Assembly: GCA_003282975.1 (NCBI GenBank)
Contig: QBYD01000003.1
Span: 1-64,000 of the forward strand
From: Pelagibacteraceae bacterium AG-325-C10
GTDB taxonomy: Bacteria > Pseudomonadota > Alphaproteobacteria > Pelagibacterales > Pelagibacteraceae
DNA length: 64,000 nucleotides
Reading direction: 5' to 3'
The translations under genes and the position numbers were made by a program. The notes beneath the pieces were generated by a model. That model saw nothing but the letters and a program-made list of their open reading frames with translations, ran no database searches and was not told the origin of the DNA. Shown one piece after another: positions 44,610 through 54,555 of this stretch (the first letter of the stretch is position 1; each line of letters starts with the position of its first letter).

Positions 44610-45308
44610 CTAAATTTTAAAATCAGATTTTTTGCTATCTATTAAAAAGGCTTTAACTGTTTCTTTTGTAAGTTGATCAAATGATTTTCCAAAGTTTTCT
44701 ATTTTTTCAATAATTGCTGGTGGAACAGTAATTATATGACAACCTAATTGTTTTGCTTGTAAATAATTATATGGCTCCCGAACACTTGCCCATAATATTT
44801 CAACATTTTTATACTTTTTAGCCAATTTAATACTTTTAACAAATTCTGATAATGGATCCTTTCCTGCATCACCTGCTCTTCCTGCAAAAATAGAAATAAT
44901 TACTTTTGTTTTTTTATTAATTAGCTTTAAAATTTTTTCTGTTTGTTTTGCGCTGTAAACAGCTGTTATGTTAAGTTTTATATTTTGATTATTTAAATCT
45001 TTAATAATTCGGCCCATAAATTTACCTTTAGAATTAGCAACTGGTACCTTTACATAAACATTTTTTCCCCAAGTATTAATTTTCATTGCTTGAATTTTCA
45101 TTTCCTCATATTCATCAGCGAATACTTCAAGAGAAACTGGCTTATAATTACAAATTTTAAGAATTTTTTTTGAATAAGACTTATAATCTTTTGCTCCAGC
45201 TTTTCGCATTAAGCTAGGATTAGTCGTAAATCCTTTAACAATCTTTTTTTTATTAAATTTTTTAATTAGATCTAATTCTGCAATGTCACAAAATATTTTA
45301 GTATTCAA
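44610..45308 (-). CDS. Transaldolase / fructose-6-phosphate aldolase-like protein
   Basis: TTNPSLMRKAG; VSLEVFADEYEEM; VKVPV; NITAVYSAKQ. Confidence 0.88.
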   Translation of the reverse strand: MNTKIFCDIAELDLIKKFNKKKIVKGFTTNPSLMRKAGAKDYKSYSKKILKICNYKPVSLEVFADEYEEMKIQAMKINTWGKNVYVKVPVANSKGKFMGRIIKDLNNQNIKLNITAVYSAKQTEKILKLINKKTKVIISIFAGRAGDAGKDPLSEFVKSIKLAKKYKNVEILWASVREPYNYLQAKQLGCHIITVPPAIIEKIENFGKSFDQLTKETVKAFLIDSKKSDFKI

Positions 45309-45316
45309 ACTTATAC

Positions 45317-46714
45317 CTATAGATTTTTAGTAATATCTTCTGTCATTTTTTTTGCGTCAGCAAATAACATTAAAGTATTTTCTTTATAAAATAGATCATT
45401 ATCAATTCCAGCGTATCCTGGTGATAAACTACGTTTAACAAATAATACTGACTTGCACTTTTCAACATCAAGAACTGGCATACCATAAATTGGACTTTGG
45501 GGATCTGTTTTAGCAACAGGATTAGTTACATCATTTGCACCTATTACAAAAGCTACATCTGCATTTGCAAAATCATTATTAATCTCCTCTAGCTCAAATA
45601 CTTCATCATATGGAACATTTGCCTCTGCAAGTAAAACATTCATATGTCCTGGCATACGCCCTGCAACAGGATGAATTGCATAAGAAACCTTTATGTCATT
45701 TTTTTTTAATGTATCTACCATTTCTCTTAAAGCATGTTGTGCTTGAGCAACTGCCATACCATAACCTGGAACTATAATTACTGAAGATGCATTTTTCATT
45801 AAAAAAGCAGCATCATCAGCATTTCCACTTTTAACTGGTCTTTGTTCTTTATTTTGAGAAGAAGAAGATTGTTCAGTTGCACCAAATCCACCCAATATAA
45901 CATTAAAGAATGATCTATTCATTCCTTTGCACATTATGTAAGATAAAATCGCCCCTGAAGATCCAACTAATGCTCCAGTAATTATAAGTGCAGTATTTTC
46001 AAGAGTAAACCCAATACCTGCCGCAGCCCAACCTGAGTATGAATTTAGCATCGAAATTACCACAGGCATGTCTGCACCCCCAATTGGAATGATTAATAAA
46101 AAACCAATTAAAAATGATACTGCTAATAAAATCCAAAATAAATTAGAAGATTGAGTCGAACAAAGTAGGTAGGTTAATACAATTATTGAAATTAAAATCA
46201 AAGCATTAAGTGGGTGCTGGCCTTTGAAAGTAATAGGTGATCCTGACATTATTCCTTGAAGTTTTAAAAAAGCAATAATAGATCCTGAAAAAGTTATCGC
46301 ACCAACTGCAGCGCCAATTGACATTTCAATTAAGCTTCCAAGCTTAATATTACCTGGAGATCCTAAATTAAAAGCTCCTGGATTTAAAAAAGCGGCTATT
46401 GCAACAAATACAGCTGCAAGACCAACCAAGCTATGAAAGCCAGCTACTAATTCTGGCATCGCTGTCATTGGAATTTTATAAGCAATAAAAGCACCTATTA
46501 ATCCTCCTACTAAAAGAAAAATTAAAACAACTACAAATCCAGTCGAAAAATTTCCAATAGATAAAAATGTAACCGTGGTTGCAATAATCATGCCCAAAAT
46601 TCCAAAAAAATTACCTTGTCTAGATGTTTCTGGCGAAGAAAGTCCTCTTAAGGCAAGAATAAATAATACTCCTGAAATTAAATAAAATATTGCTGATAAA
46701 TTTGCTGATAACAT
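45317..46714 (-). CDS. pntB: NAD(P) transhydrogenase subunit beta
   Basis: VIIVPGYGMAVAQAQHALREMVDTLK; VAGRMPGHMNVLLAEANVPYDEVFELEEIN. Confidence 0.97.
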   Translation of the reverse strand: MLSANLSAIFYLISGVLFILALRGLSSPETSRQGNFFGILGMIIATTVTFLSIGNFSTGFVVVLIFLLVGGLIGAFIAYKIPMTAMPELVAGFHSLVGLAAVFVAIAAFLNPGAFNLGSPGNIKLGSLIEMSIGAAVGAITFSGSIIAFLKLQGIMSGSPITFKGQHPLNALILISIIVLTYLLCSTQSSNLFWILLAVSFLIGFLLIIPIGGADMPVVISMLNSYSGWAAAGIGFTLENTALIITGALVGSSGAILSYIMCKGMNRSFFNVILGGFGATEQSSSSQNKEQRPVKSGNADDAAFLMKNASSVIIVPGYGMAVAQAQHALREMVDTLKKNDIKVSYAIHPVAGRMPGHMNVLLAEANVPYDEVFELEEINNDFANADVAFVIGANDVTNPVAKTDPQSPIYGMPVLDVEKCKSVLFVKRSLSPGYAGIDNDLFYKENTLMLFADAKKMTEDITKNL

Positions 46715-47022
46715 TATTTAACCTTTTTCTTTTTTTTATACATTGCAAGCATTCTTTGAGTTACTAGAAAGCCACCAAAAATATTAATTGCTGCCAATGA
46801 TATTGCTAAGAAACCAAAGATGCTTGAAGCGTTGAATATAGTATCAGAATTTCCTGCCAAACCCGCAATAATTGCACCAACAATAATCACAGATGAAATC
46901 GCGTTGGTAACGGACATCAAAGGAGTATGAAGTGATGGGGTTACACTCCAAACCACATAATATCCTATAAAAATTGAAAGGATAAAAATACTTAATCTAA
47001 ATATAAATGGGTCTATTTCCAT
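46714..47022 (-). CDS. pntA2: NAD(P) transhydrogenase alpha subunit, membrane part
   Basis: GYYVVWSVTPSLHTPLMSVTNAISSVIIVGAI; FGGFLVTQRMLAMYKKK. Confidence 0.95.
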   Translation of the reverse strand: MEIDPFIFRLSIFILSIFIGYYVVWSVTPSLHTPLMSVTNAISSVIIVGAIIAGLAGNSDTIFNASSIFGFLAISLAAINIFGGFLVTQRMLAMYKKKKKVK

Positions 47023-47026
47023 AAGT

Positions 47027-48116
47027 CTATTTTATTAAAGTTTTCTCAATTATCTCATCCTCTAAATTTATATTTATCATTTTATTTTCTTCATCATACA
47101 AATTTGAAACAAAATTAAATAGATTTTTTGCATATAAATTAGACGCTGAAGTTGGAAGTTTGTTTAAAATATTACTTTCCCCCATTATTTTAACTCCATT
47201 TTTATTAACAATTTCATCAACTTTAGTATGTGCTGTGTTTCCACCTTGAACGGCTGCTAAATCATAAATTATCGAACCAGTATTCATATTATTAATCATA
47301 TCTTCTTTAATAATCACCGGTGCTTTTTTTCCAGGAATTAAAGCTGTACAAATTACAATATCAATTTTCTTTAATGTCTCTGACAATAATTCTTCTTGTT
47401 TCTTTTTAAAATCATCTGACGCTTCTTTTGCATATCCCCCTTCAGTCTCTAAATTTTCTGCACCCTCAACTGTTAAAAATTTACCTCCTAAACTTTCAAC
47501 TTGTTCTTTTGAGGCCATTCTGACATCGGTTGCAAATACAATTGCACCCATTCTTTTCGCAGTTGCAATTGCTTGTAGTCCAGCAACACCTGCACCAACA
47601 ACTAATACTTTTGCTGCAGGTATAGTTCCTGCTGCAGTCATCATCATTGGAATTGCTTTTTCAAAATAAGCAAAAGACTCTACTACTGCCTTATAACCTG
47701 CAAGGTTTGCTTGTGAGGATAATATATCCATGGATTGAGCTCTTGTTATTCTTGGAAGCAATTCAAGAGAAAAAGTATTTATTTTTTTTTTAACTAAATT
47801 ATCTATTTTATCTTTATTATCATATGGGTTTAAAACCCCAATAAATGTTTGATTTTCTTTTAATAAAGAATTTTTTGTCATCATCTAATAATCCCAATTG
47901 AACAATAATATCTGCATTATTTATGATTTCTTTTTCATCTTTTAAAATTGCTACTCCTAATTCTTTATATTCTTCATCTTTAATTCCAAGATGACTTCCA
48001 TAGTTTTCAGATAAACAAACCTCAAGATCAAGGGATATATATTTTTTTGCAATCTCAGGCGTAATTGCTATTCTTTTTTCAATTTTTTGGTTTTCTAAAA
48101 TAGAAACAATTTTCAT
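47027..48116 (-). pseudogene. pntA1: NAD(P) transhydrogenase alpha subunit, NAD-binding part, split in two frames by an apparent 1-nt frameshift
   Basis: N-terminal ORF 47820-48116 and C-terminal ORF 47027-47884 together make one PntA; frame changes at T6 (A6 on coding strand) 47871-47876. Confidence 0.85.
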
Positions 48117-48125
48117 ACATCTACC

Positions 48126-48236
48126 TTACAGTAAGAATATTGCCATTAAAACTAAAACACCAATGACTGCGACTGTTCCCCACAACACAAATTTTGTAAA
48201 ATTGTTCCAGGTATTTTTATGGTCTTCATTATCCAT
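48126..48236 (-). CDS. aa3-type cytochrome c oxidase subunit IV-like small protein (36 aa)
   Basis: MDNEDHKNTWNNFTKFVLWGTVAVIGVLVLMAIFLL; ATG to TAA; not in ORF track. Confidence 0.75.
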   Translation of the reverse strand: MDNEDHKNTWNNFTKFVLWGTVAVIGVLVLMAIFLL

Positions 48237-48241
48237 AAAAA

Positions 48242-48367
48242 TTACTTTTGTCTTGCTTTGAATTTTGGATTAGTTTTATTGATGACGTAAACACGACCTC
48301 TTCTTCTAACTAGTTTAGAATTAAGATCTCTTTTTTTAATTGACTTTAATGAACTTTTTATTTTCAT
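48242..48367 (-). CDS. rpmJ: 50S ribosomal protein L36
   Basis: [41 protein letters not shown]; not in ORF track. Confidence 0.92.
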   Translation of the reverse strand: MKIKSSLKSIKKRDLNSKLVRRRGRVYVINKTNPKFKARQK

Positions 48368-48372
48368 AATTT

Positions 48373-49251
48373 TTAATTCTTAATAAACGAAGTTATATAA
48401 TCTTTCAAATCTATTTTTCCATATTTATTAATAATTGTTTGATTATTTGATATTTTTGTTAATGCTGATGCATATCGCTCACCTGGCCTAGGTTTTAAGT
48501 AAGTTATTTTAGTTTTAAACATTTTAGCAAGATCTTTGATAGAATAAGATTTTTTATGACTGATACTATAATGAAGACACTTATTTTTACTCCATGCTTC
48601 AATACAAGTATTAATGGTATCATCAATATGAGTAAATCGTCTTGTTTGCGTTCCAGGTTTTACAATAGTTAAGGGTGTATTTTTTTTATACTGATCTTCA
48701 AAAATTCCAACTACAGTTGCCATATCGCCTACTTTGATTTGACCAGGTCCATACACATTGTAAAAATAAATAACTTCAAATTTAAAATTAAACCATTTTC
48801 TTAAGTTTTCTAATAATTCTAGATTTTTAGATTTTGTAAAAGCATAGGGAGATAAGTTTTTATCATTCCCTTTATTTCCAAGTGAGGCTGAGGTTGCTGA
48901 ATAAATAAGTTTTATATTATTATCTAAACAAAACTTAAAAACTGCGTTTGAACCTATAGAATTTGATTTAAAACATTCATCAAATTTTTTAAAGCTTTGA
49001 TAAATTCTTGCGAATTCTCCAAAATGAAAAATTGAATGAATTTGTTTTTTTGAATTTTTTAAATATTTTGAAATATAAATAGTTTCTGCTTTTATGTATT
49101 TAACTCTGGTATCTTTAATATGATTTTTTTTACTACCTGATGAATAATTATCTAAGCTAATAATTTTTTTCTTTGTTTTTTTTAAAAGGGATTTAATTAG
49201 ATTGAAGCCAACAAATCCAGCGCCACCAGTTACTATTATGAGATTTTTCAT
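48373..49251 (-). CDS. NAD-dependent epimerase/dehydratase (nucleotide-sugar SDR)
   Basis: [13 protein letters not shown] Rossmann motif, SPYAFTK (YxxxK). Start set at MKNLIIV; the longer ORF runs into the 5S rRNA. Confidence 0.88.
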   Translation of the reverse strand: MKNLIIVTGGAGFVGFNLIKSLLKKTKKKIISLDNYSSGSKKNHIKDTRVKYIKAETIYISKYLKNSKKQIHSIFHFGEFARIYQSFKKFDECFKSNSIGSNAVFKFCLDNNIKLIYSATSASLGNKGNDKNLSPYAFTKSKNLELLENLRKWFNFKFEVIYFYNVYGPGQIKVGDMATVVGIFEDQYKKNTPLTIVKPGTQTRRFTHIDDTINTCIEAWSKNKCLHYSISHKKSYSIKDLAKMFKTKITYLKPRPGERYASALTKISNNQTIINKYGKIDLKDYITSFIKN

Positions 49252-49259
49252 TTTAGATA

Positions 49260-49378
49260 TGCCTGGCAATGTCCTACTCTTCCGTGTCTTAAGACAAAGT
49301 ACCATTGGCGCTGAAAGACTTGACTTCCGAGTTCGGAATGGGATCGGGTATAGCCCCTTCGCAATAATTACCAGGCGG
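49260..49378 (-). rRNA. rrf: 5S ribosomal RNA, isolated
   Basis: Minus strand CGCCTGGTAATTATTGCGAAGGGGCTATACCCGATCCCATTCCGAACTCGGAAGTCAAG...GAGTAGGACATTGCCAGGC. Confidence 0.96.
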
Positions 49379-49429
49379 TATTTATTACTAAAATTAAAGA
49401 ATGATGTAAAGGTTAATCTTTAACAATTA

Positions 49430-49475
49430 AATCAAAGAAACTCCTAATTTTTATTATTAAAAAGTAGGTTTGATT
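49430..49475. terminator. Imperfect inverted repeat at 3' end of wzz-like gene, possible terminator
   Basis: AATCAAA...CCTAATTTTT-ATTATT-AAAAAGTAGG TTTGATT arms; asymmetric bulge. Confidence 0.3.
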
Positions 49476-50799
49476 AGTTTTTTTTATAAACTTTAAATGA
49501 CTGAAACGCATTAAAGATTAGAACATAAAATATTCCAGCAAATAAACTAATTACTATAACTAGCGCAAGCGTTTGTTTATTATTTTTATATTCAAATTTA
49601 GTTGAAATGATCTTTGTTGATGCAGCAGAAAATTCTTTTTCACCCTCTAGCAGATTTGATTTAACAGCTAATTCAAGTCGATCTATAGTTTGATCTTGTT
49701 CAATTGATCTTTTCTTTTTTTCTAACTCAAACAATCCTTTAATAAATGCTTTTTTATTTTCACGTAACTTTATTAATTCTATTTCTTTGTTAATCGCTTC
49801 ATAACCTCTTAAATAAAAAGGCGAATCTGTTTTAACATTTGATAACAATGCGTTTTGATTACCAAATGTTTGTACTTCAATTGTATTTTTTGCAATTCCT
49901 AATTTCTTGGCTATTGCTGACTGTTCTTCTAAATATGCAATTTTATCAGAAATTTCACGATCATAATCCTTTAACATATTATCAATTTTAATTGAAATAT
50001 CTTCAATTTGATATTTTTTTTGATTTATCAAAAATAATAAAGATTTATTATATTCATCAACTAGATTTTTTTTTACTTGTTTATTTCCAAATTCACTTAC
50101 ATATGTCAAAACTCTTATCCATTTTTGAGCATCATGATGTGTAAAATTAATAGTGGTATAAGAATTTTCTAAATTACCATTTTTTGCATTAGCACTAACT
50201 GAGGGCAATTTAATTTTTACAGATGAAGCAAGTCTAATAATCGCTTCACTATATTCTTTTTCATTATTATATTCACTGACATCTAATATATTAAATTTAC
50301 GTATTGCATCTTCAAATAATGATTTATCTTTAAGTATATCAACATATAAATTTAAAAGTTTAAAACTTGTAATTTTATTAATCTTTACTGCAACATTAAC
50401 ACCCTCAATAATATTGTTACTAGTACTAGTATTAGTATTAGTACCAGTATTAGTATTAGTACCAGTATTATTATTACCAGTATTAGTATTTGTATTAGTA
50501 TTAGTATTAGTATTAGTATTAATACCAGCATTAATAACAGTAGTATTACCCGTACCAATATTAGTATTAATATTAGTAATTAAATTGTTAAACTCAATAA
50601 ATTTGTTTGCTTCTAAAGAGCTTAGAGGTTTAATTTCAGTTATAGCAGTAAAATTATTTGTCTTGTTTGATTGAAAAATTATCATAGCTATCAATGAAAT
50701 AATCACAGCTGCAGCTATCTTCCACTTGCCCACCCAAAGTGTGTACATCAATTCGATTAAATTGATTTCATTGTTATCTATTTTAGAATTTTTAACCAT
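49474..50799 (-). CDS. Wzz-like polysaccharide chain-length determinant with Asn/Thr repeat tract
   Basis: N-terminal ELMYTLWVGKWKIAAAVIISLIAMII TM, coiled-coil middle, C-terminal TM. Confidence 0.85.
   Translation of the reverse strand: MVKNSKIDNNEINLIELMYTLWVGKWKIAAAVIISLIAMIIFQSNKTNNFTAITEIKPLSSLEANKFIEFNNLITNINTNIGTGNTTVINAGINTNTNTNTNTNTNTGNNNTGTNTNTGTNTNTSTSNNIIEGVNVAVKINKITSFKLLNLYVDILKDKSLFEDAIRKFNILDVSEYNNEKEYSEAIIRLASSVKIKLPSVSANAKNGNLENSYTTINFTHHDAQKWIRVLTYVSEFGNKQVKKNLVDEYNKSLLFLINQKKYQIEDISIKIDNMLKDYDREISDKIAYLEEQSAIAKKLGIAKNTIEVQTFGNQNALLSNVKTDSPFYLRGYEAINKEIELIKLRENKKAFIKGLFELEKKKRSIEQDQTIDRLELAVKSNLLEGEKEFSAASTKIISTKFEYKNNKQTLALVIVISLFAGIFYVLIFNAFQSFKVYKKN
50412..50580. repeat. 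Degenerate hexanucleotide (GTATTA) tandem repeat inside the wzz-like gene
   Basis: Five perfect GTATTA units at 50492-50521 flanked by variant units; encodes NTNTNTNT. Confidence 0.95.
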
Positions 50800-50919
50800 A
50801 CATATTTCTACTATACCAGTTTTAGCTTTATTAAAATAAAAAATTCAACTTATCTATTTCTACTTTTCTTAGGATAAATTGATTTAAGGTTATGTGGTCA
50901 TTAAAATAATAAATATTAA

Positions 50920-52185
50920 TCAATTCTTGTTTAATTTTCTGCTCCATATAAAAAAAGGTATATTTACAATCATTGCAATATTTATCCAATTATTAAATAC
51001 ACTGCCTGTTGGTACAAATGGCCATAAATATATTGCAATTCCTGATAGTACACAAATCTCAAAATCATTGAAAAAATATGTACCTTTAAATTTATATATC
51101 AGATGTTTAAAAGTATATTTACAAAAATAATAAAGAATAGTTATTAAAAATAAAAAACCAATTATTCCTGTTTCAGCTAATATTTGAATATATGTATTGT
51201 GTGGATGTGTTGCGCATGAGCCTACATGAGTATAATATCTTTTATCACTACAAATGTTTCTAAAGTTTTTTACTCCAACACCTAAAATCTTATTATCTAA
51301 AAACATTTTGTATGCTGAAATATAATGTTCATTATGGCCTTCTGAAAAGATATAAAATGGTTCATCTTTATTTTTTTTGTCCAAATTCATTTGTTTTATT
51401 GTTTGATCAAAAACTCTTTCTTTTGCTGTCGGATTAATAAAACTGATAAGTAAGAGCAGTAAAATACTTGATAATAACGTGATTAATCTCAACTTTAGTA
51501 ATTTTTTAGAAAATAAAATAACAAACATAGCTGATAAATTAATATAAAAAAAGGCTGATCTATCGCCACTTAAAAAAATTAAAGCTTCTGATAAAATAAA
51601 AGTAAAGATAAATAATAAAAATAATTTATTTTTTGTTTTGAAAATAAATATAGATAAGCCAAAAAAAATTGGCCATAATCTACTTAAATAACTTCCCAAA
51701 ATCATTTCATCATGAAAAAAACTTGAAACTCTATAGCTTTGTGGTGATACTAATCCAACAATATTTTCACCAACAAAATATTGATAAAAACCGTCTAATA
51801 TTAAGGATACAAAACAAATAAAGATACAATAGAAAAAATATTTAATAATCTTGTCATCAACGTTTAATATAGCAACTATAGCAATCACAAAAACACCATA
51901 TCTAAAGTAAAAAAAAGAAATTTTTAAACTGTCAATGTTAAAATTATTAATTAAGGAATTCATTATTAAATATCCCCAAAATATTAAAAAGAAATAAAAG
52001 TATTTATTTTTAAAATAAGAAAAATTTTTTTCTTTTTTACAATAAATTAAAAATAATAAGCTAATTAACGAAATGGATAAATCGCTTAAGAAAGGACCGG
52101 TTATTAAAAATAAAGGAATTAATGAAAACAATATAACTGGTAAATTATAAAATATGTATTTTTGTTTGATAGAATAAAAATTCAT
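50920..52185 (-). CDS. O-antigen ligase/polymerase (WaaL/Wzy) family membrane protein
   Basis: Many TM segments, large loop with GVGVKNFRNIC...CATHPHNTYIQILAETGIIGFLFLI. Confidence 0.88.
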   Translation of the reverse strand: MNFYSIKQKYIFYNLPVILFSLIPLFLITGPFLSDLSISLISLLFLIYCKKEKNFSYFKNKYFYFFLIFWGYLIMNSLINNFNIDSLKISFFYFRYGVFVIAIVAILNVDDKIIKYFFYCIFICFVSLILDGFYQYFVGENIVGLVSPQSYRVSSFFHDEMILGSYLSRLWPIFFGLSIFIFKTKNKLFLLFIFTFILSEALIFLSGDRSAFFYINLSAMFVILFSKKLLKLRLITLLSSILLLLLISFINPTAKERVFDQTIKQMNLDKKNKDEPFYIFSEGHNEHYISAYKMFLDNKILGVGVKNFRNICSDKRYYTHVGSCATHPHNTYIQILAETGIIGFLFLITILYYFCKYTFKHLIYKFKGTYFFNDFEICVLSGIAIYLWPFVPTGSVFNNWINIAMIVNIPFFIWSRKLNKN

Positions 52186-52332
52186 TTAATAAATAGAAGC
52201 ATTAATGCAAGTAATTGATTTATGTAAAATTTTAAGCTTTAATGTATTACATATCATATACTTTTGTTAATTAAAGTTTGTTATAATAAATTTATTACTT
52301 AATATAATTTTCTTAAAAAAAATATTTATTAT

Positions 52333-53319
52333 ATGAAAGAAATAGTAGCAATTTATTCACTATTTAGTTTTTTCTTAATTTTTACATGTGCAAAAATTTC
52401 TTATAAATTAGATCTTGTCGATGTACCAAGTAAAAGAAAAATTCATTCAAAAAATGTTGCTTATACAGGTGGAGTCGCAATTTCATTTGTATATATTTTT
52501 TCAATTTTTTTATTTAATATTTTTAATAATGATTTAATTATCATCTTATCATTTGCTTTTTTGATCTCGTTAATTGGGATAATTGATGATAAATACAATT
52601 TAAATGTTGGTGGAAAATTAAGCCTACAAATTTTTCCTATTTTTTATTTAATTTTTTTTGAGAATTTAAGTTTAAATCAAATTGGAGATTATAATTATTT
52701 TGTTGTAAATTTAGGAGTTTTTCAAACACCCTTTACATTAATCTGTGTATTATTTTTAATTAATTCTTTTAATTATTTTGATGGAATTGATGGCACATTA
52801 GGATTTACATCTATTTCTGTTTTAGCTATTTTATGTTTTTTAACCTCTGATCATAATTTTCAATTATTTCTATTAATAATTTCTATTCCAATAACTATTT
52901 TTTTATTTTTTAATTTTTCACTTTTTAAACTTCCTAAAATGTTTCTAGGAGATAGCGGAAGTTTACTAATAGGGTTTATAATTGCATTTATACTAATATA
53001 CTTAGCTAATCGAAATATAGTTCATCCAATACTACTAGCATGGTCTATATCAATTTTTGTTTTTGAATTTTTATCAATTAATACTATTCGTTTAAAAAAC
53101 AAAACTGACCCTTTTAAAGCTGGGCAAGATCACCTACATCACATATTGTTAAAAAATACCAAATCTATTTTCTTAACAAATTTTTCAATCGTTTTAATAA
53201 ATTTTATTTTATTTATAATAGGCTATTTTAGTTTTATACTAATAAATCAATTAGCTTCTTTAATTATATTTATATTCTTATTCATTGTATTTTATATTTT
53301 AAGAGACAAATTTTCTTAA
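52333..53319 (+). CDS. Undecaprenyl-phosphate sugar-1-phosphate transferase (WecA/MraY family)
   Basis: YKLDLVDVPSKRKIHSKNVAYTGGVAI; NYFDGIDGTLG; MFLGDSGSLLIGF; DHLHHIL. Confidence 0.93.
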   Translation: MKEIVAIYSLFSFFLIFTCAKISYKLDLVDVPSKRKIHSKNVAYTGGVAISFVYIFSIFLFNIFNNDLIIILSFAFLISLIGIIDDKYNLNVGGKLSLQIFPIFYLIFFENLSLNQIGDYNYFVVNLGVFQTPFTLICVLFLINSFNYFDGIDGTLGFTSISVLAILCFLTSDHNFQLFLLIISIPITIFLFFNFSLFKLPKMFLGDSGSLLIGFIIAFILIYLANRNIVHPILLAWSISIFVFEFLSINTIRLKNKTDPFKAGQDHLHHILLKNTKSIFLTNFSIVLINFILFIIGYFSFILINQLASLIIFIFLFIVFYILRDKFS

Positions 53320-53382
53320 AGTATAAAGATTAGATTTGCTTAATTGATTTTTAAGATTAATTTTTACTCTATTTTAAATTAT

Positions 53383-54549
53383 TTAAATAATTGAAAGAAT
53401 ATCTTTTGCCATTTTTTTCATTATGAATTGACGATTATAAGCAGTTAAGAAAACTTCTCTATTAAATATTTTTGGTCCATTTAAAAGTTTTTGTAATCCA
53501 AATATCATAGATCTATCATCACAAGGGTTAAAGATTTCTACACCTTCGACTTTTTCACGTAAAAATTCTGCGGCATAACCTGATACACCAGCAAGAATTG
53601 GTTTACCTGTAGCCGCGTATTCAAAAATTTTTGAAGGTAAGACTTTTTGAAATGCCTCATAATCATTTAAATGAAGAAATAAAATATCTGCTTTTTTATA
53701 TTCATTTATTAATTCATTTCGCAATACTGGTTTTAACAATTCAATATTAGTTTGTGATTTAAATAAAGAACTATCTTTTAATAGATTTAGTGCACTTCCA
53801 TCACCAATTAATCTAAATTGTATATCTTTCAATTTGCTTGCTACTATTGGTATAATTTTATGTAATCCTTGACCGTCTCCTATATTGCCAGCATATAAAA
53901 CCAAAGGTTTATGTTTAGTTTCTTTGATTGAAAAATCTTTTTCTAAAAAAATTTTATCAATACCATTGGTATAAACTGATGGAGATAAATTAGGTGTAAT
54001 CTTTTTAAAGTGATCTAAAAAACCAGCAGATACTACGTTTAGTTTATGGGCAGAACGAAATGTCCATTTTTCTATTTTATAAAATAAAGGCATTAAAACA
54101 TGCAAAAATTTTTTTGCAAAAATATTATCAATCGTTTCGGTGAATAAATCACGAATATCAATATAAAGTTTTGAATAAGTTTGTTTTGCAACCCATGCGC
54201 CAAGACTTGCGGTCATTAAACGTGAAGAAGTAACAAATATTATATCCCATTTTTTATTTAATATTAACTTTCGGACTTTAAAACTAAAAGAGACAAAAGC
54301 TTTTGCTTGATCAAACATTCCACTTTTGTGTATAGGCAAATTAATACGATTAATGCTAACTTTGCCATCTTCTTCATGTTTCAAAGCTGAGACGTCTAAA
54401 GAATGATAACGATTTGGCATTGTTGTAATGACATCAATTTTAAGATCAGAAGGTCCTTCTTCTATTAGAGCGTCAACTATAGACTTAGCTCTTAAAGACC
54501 CAGGTCCAATATCTGGTGGATAATAAAAACTTAAAACTAGAATATGCAT
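53383..54549 (-). CDS. Glycosyltransferase family 4 (WbuB-like)
   Basis: YYPPDIGPGSLRAKSIV; LVLYAGNIGDGQGLHKIIP; PSKIFEYAATGKPILAGVSG. Confidence 0.9.
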   Translation of the reverse strand: MHILVLSFYYPPDIGPGSLRAKSIVDALIEEGPSDLKIDVITTMPNRYHSLDVSALKHEEDGKVSINRINLPIHKSGMFDQAKAFVSFSFKVRKLILNKKWDIIFVTSSRLMTASLGAWVAKQTYSKLYIDIRDLFTETIDNIFAKKFLHVLMPLFYKIEKWTFRSAHKLNVVSAGFLDHFKKITPNLSPSVYTNGIDKIFLEKDFSIKETKHKPLVLYAGNIGDGQGLHKIIPIVASKLKDIQFRLIGDGSALNLLKDSSLFKSQTNIELLKPVLRNELINEYKKADILFLHLNDYEAFQKVLPSKIFEYAATGKPILAGVSGYAAEFLREKVEGVEIFNPCDDRSMIFGLQKLLNGPKIFNREVFLTAYNRQFIMKKMAKDILSII

Positions 54550-54555
54550 TAAAAC

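Noticed and set aside
49252-49305. N-terminal extension of the epimerase ORF
   Set aside because: Runs into the 5S rRNA; the Rossmann motif follows directly after MKNLIIV
50412-50580. On/off phase-variation switch
   Set aside because: Unit length is 6 nt, so unit gain or loss stays in frame; only length tuning is plausible
50412-50580. CRISPR-like array
   Set aside because: Direct short repeats with no spacers, inside a coding frame
50414-50674. Plus-strand ORF rich in LVLVLV
   Set aside because: Antisense artefact of the hexanucleotide repeat in the wzz-like gene
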